This document shows, piece after piece, positions 1-7,710 of a stretch of DNA of 64,000 nucleotides. The translations under genes and the position numbers were made by a program. Below the pieces are notes generated by a model that was not told the DNA's origin, ran no database searches, and saw only the letters and a program-made list of their open reading frames with translations. Source of the stretch: an uncultured Lachnospiraceae bacterium. Its GTDB lineage: Bacteria; Bacillota; Clostridia; Lachnospirales; Lachnospiraceae. Each line of letters begins with the position of its first letter. Position 1 is the first letter of the stretch. The DNA lies in assembly GCA_947565425.1 (NCBI GenBank), contig CANOFW010000005.1, forward strand, positions 62,001 to 126,000, read 5' to 3'.

Positions 1-1100
1 ATATCTCTTTTGCTGGATTTACTGCGCCCAAGGTTTTGTGGTTGAAAAAGCATGAGCCAGAGAATTATGCAAGGATTCGTAAGATTATGCTACCCAAAGA
101 TTATCTGGCATATTGTTTGAGCGGCGTTCATTGCAGCGATGTTTCGGATGCTTCGGGGACTTTGTTTTTTGATGTGGAGCATCGCTGCTGGTCGGAGGAG
201 ATGTGTGAAATCTGTGGCGTGAAAAAGGAGTGGCTGCCGAAAGTTTTTGAGAGCTACGAGGCGGTGGGCACACTGAAGCCGGAGCTTGCGGCAGAGCTGG
301 GAATTTCTGAGAAGACCGTGATTGCGGCGGGAGCCGGAGATAATGCGGCGGCGGCAGTCGGCACGGGAACGGTCGGGGATGGAAGTTGCAATATTTCTCT
401 GGGGACAAGTGGGACGGTGTTTATTTCCACGGAGAAATTTGGTGTGGATAGTAACAATGCTCTCCATTCTTTTGCACATGCGGACGGCAGCTATCACCTG
501 ATGGGTTGTATGCTCAGTGCGGCTTCTTGCAATAAGTGGTGGATGGATGAGATTATTGGTACAAAAGATTATGCCAGCGAGCAGCAAGGAATTCAAACAT
601 TGGGGGAGAATCATGTGTATTTCCTGCCCTATTTGATGGGGGAGCGTTCCCCTCACAATGATCCGGATGCGCGAGGAGCTTTTATTGGATTAACGCTGGA
701 TACTGCGCGGGAGGATATGACGCAGGCTGTTTTAGAAGGCGTGGCATTTGCACTTAGAGATTCTCTGGAAGTTGCTAAGTCTTTGGGCATCGAGGTCACA
801 CGGACGAAGATTTGCGGTGGAGGAGCCAAGAGTCCGCTATGGAAGAGGATTTTGGCAAATGTTCTTGGTACCTGCGTGGATGTGCCGGAGAATGAGGAAG
901 GGCCGTCTATGGGCGGAGCTATGCTGGCAGCGGTGGCCTGTGGAGCCTATAAATCGGTAGAAGAAGCAGCACAGGCAATTGTAAAAAGGAAAGAGACGAT
1001 AGAACCGGAGCCGGAGCTTGTTACATTATATGAGAGGCGTTATCAGCAGTTTCGGGCAATATATCCCATTTGCCGTCCGCTATTCCAACAGTTAAAATGA
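1..1100 (+). CDS. xylB: Xylulokinase, 5' end outside the window
   Basis: This is the C-terminal three quarters of a FGGY-family sugar kinase, about 366 residues, read in frame from base 3. Xylulokinases are usually about 490 to 500 residues, so the start lies upstream of the window. Residues such as GAGDNAAAAVGTG, SLGTSGTVF, YLMGERSPHNDPDARG and the late CGGGAKSPLWKRI stretch match the ATP-binding core and the substrate-binding signature of xylulokinases. The enzyme phosphorylates D-xylulose with ATP to D-xylulose 5-phosphate for the pentose phosphate pathway. An isomerase gene follows 80 bases downstream, which supports a pentose or deoxysugar operon. Another FGGY specificity, such as L-fuculose or ribulose, is possible but fits the motifs less well. 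Confidence 0.88.
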   Translation, partial: ISFAGFTAPKVLWLKKHEPENYARIRKIMLPKDYLAYCLSGVHCSDVSDASGTLFFDVEHRCWSEEMCEICGVKKEWLPKVFESYEAVGTLKPELAAELGISEKTVIAAGAGDNAAAAVGTGTVGDGSCNISLGTSGTVFISTEKFGVDSNNALHSFAHADGSYHLMGCMLSAASCNKWWMDEIIGTKDYASEQQGIQTLGENHVYFLPYLMGERSPHNDPDARGAFIGLTLDTAREDMTQAVLEGVAFALRDSLEVAKSLGIEVTRTKICGGGAKSPLWKRILANVLGTCVDVPENEEGPSMGGAMLAAVACGAYKSVEEAAQAIVKRKETIEPEPELVTLYERRYQQFRAIYPICRPLFQQLK

Positions 1101-1180
1101 CAGAGTGGCAGATAAGTTTTTACAGGGGGATTCCTCTGTGCAAGCTGTAAATATAGAAAAAAATGGAAGGAGAAAACAGA

Positions 1181-2656
1181 ATGAATAACATGCCCAAGGA
1201 GAAAATCGGACTCGTTGCGGTGAGCAGAGACTGCTTTCCTATGACGCTTTCGGAGAACAGGAGGAAGGCCGTGGTAAAGGCATTCCAGGAGAAGTATGGA
1301 GACATCTACGAATGTCCCGTTTGCGTGGAAAATGAGATCCATATGCGAAAGGCTCTTGCGGACATCCGTCAGGCAGGATGTAATGCGTTGGTAGTATACC
1401 TGGGGAATTTTGGTCCGGAGACGCCGGAGACTTTGTTGGTGAAAGAATTTGATGGTCCGGCAATGGTTATCGCTGCGGCGGAGGAGACAGGAGACAATTT
1501 GATTCAAGGTAGGGGAGATGCATATTGCGGTGTACTCAATGCCAGCTATAACCTCAAACTGCGCAATCTGAAAGCGTATATCCCGGAATATCCGGTGGGG
1601 ACGGCAGAAGAATGTGCGGACATGATTTCTGAGTTTGCACCGATTGCGCGGGCAATTATTGGGCTGAATAGTCTGAAAATTATTTCTTTTGGTCCCCGGC
1701 CCCAGAATTTCCTGGCCTGCAATGCCCCCATTAAGCAGCTCTATAATCTGGGCGTGGAGATTGAGGAGAATTCAGAGCTTGATCTCTTTGAGGCTTTTAA
1801 CAATCATGCAGGAGACGGCAGGATTCCCGATGTTGTGGCTGAGATGGAGAAGGAACTTGGTGCAGGCAATAAGAAGCCGGAGATTCTTACAAAATTGGCA
1901 CAGTATGAGCTCACCCTCATGGATTGGGTGGAGGAACACAGAGAAAGCCGAGACTATGTGGCGATTGCCGGTAAGTGCTGGCCGGCGTTCCAGACGCAGT
2001 TTGGGTTTGTACCCTGTTATGTGAACAGCCGCCTGACACAGAAGGGGATTCCAGTATCATGTGAGGTAGACATTTACGGCGCACTCAGTGAATTTATCGG
2101 GACGGTGATCAGTCAGGATGCAGTGACGCTTTTAGATATCAATAATTCTGTACCTGCCGATATGTATGAAAATGAAATTAAAGGAAAACATAATTATAGC
2201 TTAAAAGATACGTTTATGGGCTTTCATTGCGGAAATACAGCATCCAGTAAATTATCTTTCTGTGAGATGAAGTACCAGCTCATCATGGCAAGGAGCCTGC
2301 CCATTGAAGTAACAAACGGAACCTTAGAAGGAGATATAGCGCCTGGTGATATTACGTTCTACCGTTTGCAGAGTACTTCCGACGCCAAGATTCGCGCTTA
2401 TATCGCCCAGGGTGAAGTGCTTCCGGTTGCCACTCGTTCTTTCGGCGCCATTGGTGTGTTTGCCATTCCTCAGATGGGCAGATTTTATCGTCATGTGTTG
2501 ATTGAGAAGAATTATCCCCATCATGGAGCCGTAGCTTTTGGACATTTTGGAAAAACATTGTATGAGGTATTTAAATATGTAGGTGTTCCCGTGGAGGAAA
2601 TTGATTTTAACCAGCCTAAGGGCATGAGGTATCCAACAGAAAATCCATTTGCATAA
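1181..2656 (+). CDS. L-fucose/L-arabinose isomerase family protein
   Basis: A 491-residue cytosolic protein of the FucI/AraA-like isomerase family (COG2407 type), which interconverts aldoses and ketoses with a divalent metal. The stretches SCEVDIYGALSEF and VTLLDINNS carry the acidic metal-binding residues expected, followed by GFHCGNTA, a likely third ligand region. The start at 1181 is chosen because GGAAGGAG lies about 8 bases before it; an ATG at 1163 would overlap that site. It lies 80 bases after the xylulokinase gene and 11 bases before a YbjQ-type gene, so these are probably co-transcribed. The sugar cannot be fixed from sequence: L-arabinose, D-arabinose, L-fucose or a relative are all open. 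The xylulokinase neighbour favours a ketopentose product. Confidence 0.8.
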   Translation: MNNMPKEKIGLVAVSRDCFPMTLSENRRKAVVKAFQEKYGDIYECPVCVENEIHMRKALADIRQAGCNALVVYLGNFGPETPETLLVKEFDGPAMVIAAAEETGDNLIQGRGDAYCGVLNASYNLKLRNLKAYIPEYPVGTAEECADMISEFAPIARAIIGLNSLKIISFGPRPQNFLACNAPIKQLYNLGVEIEENSELDLFEAFNNHAGDGRIPDVVAEMEKELGAGNKKPEILTKLAQYELTLMDWVEEHRESRDYVAIAGKCWPAFQTQFGFVPCYVNSRLTQKGIPVSCEVDIYGALSEFIGTVISQDAVTLLDINNSVPADMYENEIKGKHNYSLKDTFMGFHCGNTASSKLSFCEMKYQLIMARSLPIEVTNGTLEGDIAPGDITFYRLQSTSDAKIRAYIAQGEVLPVATRSFGAIGVFAIPQMGRFYRHVLIEKNYPHHGAVAFGHFGKTLYEVFKYVGVPVEEIDFNQPKGMRYPTENPFA

Positions 2657-2667
2657 AGGAGAACAAT

Positions 2668-2982
2668 ATGATTTTAGTAAATACAGATTATATTTCTGGA
2701 AAAGAACTTGAAATGCTTGGCTTAGTAAAAGGGAGTACAATTCAGTGTAAACATTTTGGAAAGGATATATCCCAAGGGTTTAAGACGCTTGTGGGCGGTG
2801 AATTGAAAGCTTATACGGAAATGATGAATGAGGCAAGAGATTTGGCAACCAAGCGTATGGTAGAGGAGGCGCAAAAGCTTGGTGCGGATGCCATCGTCAA
2901 TATTCGCTATGCTTCCTCTGCGATTATGCAGGGTGCGGCTGAGGTAATCACCTATGGGACAGCCGTTAAGTTTACAAATTAG
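2668..2982 (+). CDS. YbjQ/UPF0145 family protein
   Basis: A 104-residue protein of the YbjQ (UPF0145, PF01906) family. These small proteins form pentameric beta-barrel-like rings; a heavy-metal role has been suggested but their function is not established. The family pattern is visible: an N-terminal LVNTDYISGKE strand, the central alpha-helix with EARDLATKRMVEEAQKLGADAIVNIRY, and a final strand ending VITYGTAVKF. The start has AAAGGAG 8 bases upstream. The gene follows the isomerase by 11 bases and is probably the last of that operon, because an 18-bp perfect hairpin lies 46 bases after its stop. No metal-binding cysteine or histidine cluster is visible. Confidence 0.85.
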   Translation: MILVNTDYISGKELEMLGLVKGSTIQCKHFGKDISQGFKTLVGGELKAYTEMMNEARDLATKRMVEEAQKLGADAIVNIRYASSAIMQGAAEVITYGTAVKFTN

Positions 2983-3028
2983 AGACAAGAAAATATAGTT
3001 GTGATGAGTTATACGATTTCTCCAATTA

Positions 3029-3070
3029 AGGCGTGGAAAGAAAATGAAAGAGCATTTTCTTTCCACGCCT
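3029..3070. terminator. Bidirectional hairpin between convergent genes
   Basis: Two perfectly complementary 18-base arms (3029-3046 and 3053-3070) enclose a 6-base loop. The hairpin sits between the stop of the plus-strand YbjQ gene and the stop of the minus-strand CPBP gene. The T-tract is weak on either side, so termination efficiency is uncertain, but position and symmetry fit a shared terminator. Confidence 0.7.
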
Positions 3071-3085
3071 ATTTGTAATTCTTAT

Positions 3086-3997
3086 TTAGCATTGACCGTC
3101 AGCGACGATCTCTTCCATAGGCGGCCGCCGTTTTATCCCTTGCAAATAAAGGAATATTCCAGCGGTGGCTGCGCAGACTGCCGCTGCAAAGATTACAATG
3201 TGCAGAGCAATGGAATTGCCGCTGTAATTCAAGAATGATGGTGCAAATGTTCCCCACAAGTTAAACATCATATGGAACAGGATGGATAGATAGAGACTGC
3301 CACCTTTGTAGCATACATAGCCACAGAAAAGTCCTACCACAAACGCATACGTGCCTTGAATGACATTTGCATGGAAGAGTCCGAACAGAAATGCCTGCAA
3401 AATATTTGCTGCTACAAACGGCATAGCCTTGACTGCGTATTTCATGGTAACGCCGCGGAAAATCAATTCTTCGCTGACGGGAGCAATCAAGACGGAATAA
3501 ATAGCAAGCACCAGGGTAACATCTCCAAAGCCAACGCTTTTCATTAATTCTTCATATGTCTGGTACCAACCGGGGTTGATTACGGCAAGAAGCATTACCA
3601 CATAGGTGGATATGTATTGCATACCGAGCATCATTATGGCAAGCCCGCCGACCATCCATGGATTGATGATGGATGATATTTTACGGCGCGGTTGCTTTTT
3701 GGAGCAGAAACGTTTCCAATACCAGAAACCGAGCGCTATAGCGGCAATCACTGCATAGACGGCGGATATACCGGCAAGAAATTGGCTGTCCATCAGGGAA
3801 CTCATGACGGGGTTCAGAATCGAGTCGGTGATATTGGCCGGGTCTGCGCCGTCAACCAGGATTTCCCGGTTTTTAAATATTTCCAGGAAAATTTTCAAGA
3901 ATACGGCGGCAAAGGTAACAATCATTTGGATACCAAATGCGAGCAACACCGGGAGCAGACAAAATAAAATGCTGCCAATCTTTTTTATTGTTTTCAT
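3086..3997 (-). CDS. CPBP family intramembrane metalloprotease/glutamic protease
   Basis: A 303-residue polytopic membrane protein of the CPBP (Abi, PF02517) family, with about seven or eight hydrophobic segments. The family motifs are present: EELIFRG at residues 176-182, a histidine at 209 in GLFHAN, and a histidine at 242 in LFHMMFN, which together form the active site. Members act in the membrane, and some process prenylated or peptide substrates or give self-immunity to bacteriocins. There is no bacteriocin operon beside it, so its role here is unknown. It is transcribed divergently from the large gene that starts near 4.1 kb, and its own promoter (TTGCAA, 17 bases, TAGAAT) is recognisable at 4061-4033. 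AAAGGA precedes the start. Confidence 0.85.
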   Translation of the reverse strand: MKTIKKIGSILFCLLPVLLAFGIQMIVTFAAVFLKIFLEIFKNREILVDGADPANITDSILNPVMSSLMDSQFLAGISAVYAVIAAIALGFWYWKRFCSKKQPRRKISSIINPWMVGGLAIMMLGMQYISTYVVMLLAVINPGWYQTYEELMKSVGFGDVTLVLAIYSVLIAPVSEELIFRGVTMKYAVKAMPFVAANILQAFLFGLFHANVIQGTYAFVVGLFCGYVCYKGGSLYLSILFHMMFNLWGTFAPSFLNYSGNSIALHIVIFAAAVCAATAGIFLYLQGIKRRPPMEEIVADGQC

Positions 3998-4025
3998 AAT
4001 ACAAGTGTCCTTTCTTTGCTAGTTA

Positions 4026-7000
4026 TTGTACTATTCTAACAGTACAAAAGAAAAATTGCAACTGCCTTTTATCCGAGGTATAATTAAGAAAGCAGATGAC
4101 AGCGAACTTTTATATGGCATTCAGCTTGCGACAACCGGAGGCGGTTTTGCCACTGTTGACAAAAATAGTGTCAACCGGGGCGGTGAATTTATGATTACGG
4201 CAGTTCCGAAGAATGATAATCAATTGACGAAAGTTCTGGTAAATGGGCAGGATATCACGGAAAGAGCCGTAAAAAACCAGGACAACAGCTCGACCATTAA
4301 GGTTACCAATGTACAGGAAGATGTGAAAGTGCAGATTCATTTTGATGGGGCAAGCAAGGAGTATCAGGACAAATATGTGAAAAATGCAGGTTTCGGCACC
4401 GGGACTACTGACAAATGGCAGGCCCAAAATGTTGCGGTAAGGAAATCAGCAGCCGACAGCTATGAAGGGTATTATGCAGCGCTGGGTGCAGGAAGCAGTC
4501 TGTCCCAAACTATTAGCCTGCCCCAAGGCAAATATGCGTTATCTGTTTACAGCAAGGGACTTGGCAGCGTTGGCGGAGCAGTAGCGTTGAAAGTCGCGGG
4601 AGAATCCATAAATGCGGCGACTGCACAGGAATATCAGGAAAACAGACTGGCGTTTACCATGGCAGCAGATGGGGAAGTTACGATTGAAGCAGATGCGTCA
4701 ACGCTTACAGCAGGGACGGCGCTGCTTGACAATTTTGCGGTGGAAGAGATCGGCAGAGATGCTTCACTGGTGTCCAAGAAAAATATTTATCAGGTAGACT
4801 GCGGGGACTACAACCCGGATACTTTAAGCCAAGGAGAGAAATTTGGCAAGTACAACCATGTGACGGATCAGGTTTATCAGGAAGATATCCGTACCGGCAA
4901 GCGCTGGGGTGTGGTTACCACGGAGAAAGACCCGGAAATAGCAAATCAGAATTCCCACGGCGGCGCCGGAGCGTACACCAAATATCAGTGGGCGTTGGAG
5001 TCGTTGTCTGGCGATGCGGCAAAGACGGAATCTTTCCGTTATGCGCATGGGCAAGACACCGCAGGTATCAGCCCTCGGTATGTGAAATATCGTTTCCAGG
5101 TAGAGCCGGGCAGTTATGATGTGACCGTGGGCATGGGTTGTAATTTCTGGGATAACGCCCACAACCCGGACATCTATATGGGAGAAAGCGGGAATGCCCA
5201 GGCAGACACAAAGTTGAATGCCCAGGCGCTGAACATTCCGAAGGGCGGAAACAAAGAAGTACAGGGTATGGTTACGGTGCAGGGAGAGGATTTGTATGTG
5301 TATGCATTGTCCCAGGAGCCGACGATTCAGATGAATTATATTAATATCGCGAAAGCAAAGTCTGCGGAAGAGGAAGTGACGTCCTTGACGGTAACAGCGA
5401 TGCCTGACAAGAGCGAATATTTCCAGGGAGAAGAACTGGACACAAGAGGCATGACGATTACCGCAGCCTACAAGAATGGAACTTCTGCGGAGGTGGATTT
5501 AGAAGACTGCGTGCTGGAGGGATTTGACAGCACAAAACTTGGTGAGCAGACAATCACGGTGAGCTATACGGAAAACGGCAAGACTGTCCAGACGAACTTT
5601 AAGGTAAATGTGCAGAAGAAGCGTGCGGAACAGACCGATGACCCCAACTTAATTTATTTCGTGGATTGTGGAGATTTTGACCCAGAAACAGCATCCGAGG
5701 AAGACAAGATTGGCAGGTATCAGAGTACGACAGACCGTATTTATGGAAAAGACCCGCAGACGCAAAAATCCTGGGGCGTAGTAGTTTCAGACACAGACCT
5801 TGCCATCCGTGCGCCCAAAGAGGCGGCAGCGAACAGTGCGGCAGTATACACAACCTACCAATGGGCAAATGAACGCCTGACGGGGGATGTGGCAAAGACA
5901 GCGTCTTTCCGCTATGCACGCGGGCAGGACACGGCAAATATTGATCCCAGATATGTGAAATACCGTTTTGAAGTAGAACCGGGAGAATATAAAGTCACTG
6001 TCGGCATGGGCAATTCCTGGAATAATGCCGCCAACCCGGATGTGTATGCCGGCGTTGGAAATGCGCAGACGGACCATAAGCTGAACCAGGGTGCATTGGA
6101 TATCCCGGAAAACGGCGTCAGTGAAGTAAAAGGAAAGGTTACGGTAGCACAAGGGCAGCCATTGGACGTTTATGCATTGTCCAAGGATGCAACCTTGCAG
6201 ATGAATTATATCTATGTTGAAAAAGCAGGCGCGCAGGCATTGAAGCTAGAAAGGCTTATGTTCACGCCTCCCGCGAAAACAGTATACAGCCTGGGCGAGC
6301 AATTGGATTTGTCAGGCATGTCTGTAAAGGCGGTGTATGATGATGGATTGCAGGTGGAGTTGTCGGAAAAAGATTATACGGTAGAGGGATTTGACAGCAG
6401 TCGGGCAGGCGGTCAGATGGTGACTGTTACCTATACAAACGGTGTGACAGTTACCGCGGATTTCGCTGTCAGCGTGCGGGCAGCGAAACTTAGCGCATTG
6501 CAGCTTATCTCTGCGCCGACTAAGACCAAATATCTGCTGAACGAGACGCAGAAACTGAATACTGATGGGATAAAAATCAGCGCTGTCTATAGCGATGGCA
6601 GGAAAGAAAGTTTGAATCCTGCGGAATGTGACATTACAGGTTTTGTGGGCAATAAGCCTGGAAGACAGACGATTACAGTTTTCTATACGGAGGGCAGGAC
6701 GGTTGTCTCTGTCAAGTTTACAGTTGAGGTCTCAAGTTCTACGCAGCCGACAAAATATAAGGTGACTTACCATGTAAATAAGGGGGGCAAGGTCAGCGGC
6801 ATGCCTTCCGACAAGAAGTCCTATACAGAGGGGCAGAAGGCAACAATAAAAGGAACGCCTGTGAGCAAGAGCAAATTCTTCGCCGGCTGGAATACGAAGG
6901 CGAACGGTAAAGGAAAGAGCTATGCAGCAGGCAAACAAATCAGTATCAAAGGGAATGTCCAACTCTATGCACAGTGGAAGACAGTCTACACGGCCAAGAA

Positions 7001-7460
7001 TAAATTAAAATACAAAGTAACCGGGAAGAACGTTGTGTCCTGTTGTGGAACATCCAATAAGAAAGCTTCTGTCATCAAAGTGCCGGCAACGATAAAATAC
7101 AATGGTATTACTTACAAAGTAACCTCTGTTGGCGCAAAGGCATTTGCCAATAATAAGAAAATTAAGAAGGTACTGATTGGCAATAATGTAAAAACAATAA
7201 AAGCCCATGCGTTTTTCAATTGTAAGAATCTAAAGAATATTACCATCGGAACGGGGCTTACTGACATTGAGAAATATGCGTTCAGCGGCGAGCGTAGCGG
7301 ATGTGTGCTTGTGATTAAGAGTAAACGGTTAAATACCGTGAAGACGGCAATCAACCACAGGACGAAAAATATGACGGTGAAAGTGCCCAGAAGTAAATTA
7401 GGGAAATATAAAAAATTGTTTGCAAAAAAGGCAAAAAACGTGAAGGTTACAGCAAAATAA
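4026..7460 (+). CDS. Surface carbohydrate-binding protein, 5'-truncated, with LRR C-terminus
   Basis: An open frame of 1144 residues built only from binding modules. In order: a repeat domain from about residue 31 to 100, a jelly-roll-like module (about 115 to 240), two copies of a malectin-like module (about 250 to 440 and 530 to 730, each starting with a YxVDCGD-type strand), Ig-like modules of the Big_3 type after each copy and again to about 900, an InlB/Flg_new repeat with GWNTKANGKGKSY (about 910 to 985), and BspA-type leucine-rich repeats with a lysine-rich tail. There is no signal peptide. The TTG at 4026 has no ribosome site and lies upstream of the predicted transcript start. An ATG at 4191 has a weak GGGGCGG site but falls inside the first domain. 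The 5' end, with secretion signal and possibly a catalytic domain, therefore seems lost. Any product would stay in the cytosol, or the gene is a decaying remnant. Confidence 0.6.
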   Translation: MYYSNSTKEKLQLPFIRGIIKKADDSELLYGIQLATTGGGFATVDKNSVNRGGEFMITAVPKNDNQLTKVLVNGQDITERAVKNQDNSSTIKVTNVQEDVKVQIHFDGASKEYQDKYVKNAGFGTGTTDKWQAQNVAVRKSAADSYEGYYAALGAGSSLSQTISLPQGKYALSVYSKGLGSVGGAVALKVAGESINAATAQEYQENRLAFTMAADGEVTIEADASTLTAGTALLDNFAVEEIGRDASLVSKKNIYQVDCGDYNPDTLSQGEKFGKYNHVTDQVYQEDIRTGKRWGVVTTEKDPEIANQNSHGGAGAYTKYQWALESLSGDAAKTESFRYAHGQDTAGISPRYVKYRFQVEPGSYDVTVGMGCNFWDNAHNPDIYMGESGNAQADTKLNAQALNIPKGGNKEVQGMVTVQGEDLYVYALSQEPTIQMNYINIAKAKSAEEEVTSLTVTAMPDKSEYFQGEELDTRGMTITAAYKNGTSAEVDLEDCVLEGFDSTKLGEQTITVSYTENGKTVQTNFKVNVQKKRAEQTDDPNLIYFVDCGDFDPETASEEDKIGRYQSTTDRIYGKDPQTQKSWGVVVSDTDLAIRAPKEAAANSAAVYTTYQWANERLTGDVAKTASFRYARGQDTANIDPRYVKYRFEVEPGEYKVTVGMGNSWNNAANPDVYAGVGNAQTDHKLNQGALDIPENGVSEVKGKVTVAQGQPLDVYALSKDATLQMNYIYVEKAGAQALKLERLMFTPPAKTVYSLGEQLDLSGMSVKAVYDDGLQVELSEKDYTVEGFDSSRAGGQMVTVTYTNGVTVTADFAVSVRAAKLSALQLISAPTKTKYLLNETQKLNTDGIKISAVYSDGRKESLNPAECDITGFVGNKPGRQTITVFYTEGRTVVSVKFTVEVSSSTQPTKYKVTYHVNKGGKVSGMPSDKKSYTEGQKATIKGTPVSKSKFFAGWNTKANGKGKSYAAGKQISIKGNVQLYAQWKTVYTAKNKLKYKVTGKNVVSCCGTSNKKASVIKVPATIKYNGITYKVTSVGAKAFANNKKIKKVLIGNNVKTIKAHAFFNCKNLKNITIGTGLTDIEKYAFSGERSGCVLVIKSKRLNTVKTAINHRTKNMTVKVPRSKLGKYKKLFAKKAKNVKVTAK
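4033..4084. promoter_or_regulatory. Divergent promoters sharing one palindromic -35 hexamer
   Basis: The self-complementary hexamer TTGCAA at 4056-4061 has a 17-base spacer to TATAAT (4079-4084) on the plus strand. It also has a 17-base spacer to TAGAAT on the minus strand (plus coordinates 4033-4038). Both are good sigma-A promoters, one for the CPBP protease gene and one reading into the surface-protein gene. Because the -35 box is shared, the two directions should exclude each other. The plus-strand transcript would begin near 4091, after the first possible start codon of the surface-protein frame. Confidence 0.6.
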
Positions 7461-7507
7461 TAGCGCAAATTAAAACGTAACAGGAAGCTTTTAGGATCAT
7501 TTTAATG

Positions 7508-7556
7508 ACAGTTCAGCTTTTCATTTCTCAGCGAAAATGAAAGGCTGGACTGTTTT
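7508..7556 (+). terminator. Rho-independent terminator after the surface-protein gene
   Basis: Arms ACAGTTCAGC and GCTGGACTGT pair with one wobble, and the stem continues through TTTTCATTT/AAATGAAA. It ends in TTTT and lies 47 bases after the stop codon. Confidence 0.8.
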
Positions 7557-7710
7557 GATAATTTACGGTAATTTGCTGCGTATTTATCTTGACTTTTTTT
7601 TACTTCTATGTAAAAATTTACAAAAGAATTGACAATGTAATAATAATGGTATTTTTGTCACTTAAATCAACATAGTTATTACAATGTTAAAACAGAAAGG
7701 AAGGGTAAGA

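Noticed and set aside
7589-7640. Sigma-A promoter for the M60 gene
   Set aside because: TTGACT and TTGACA boxes are present, but neither has a convincing -10 box at 16 to 18 bases.
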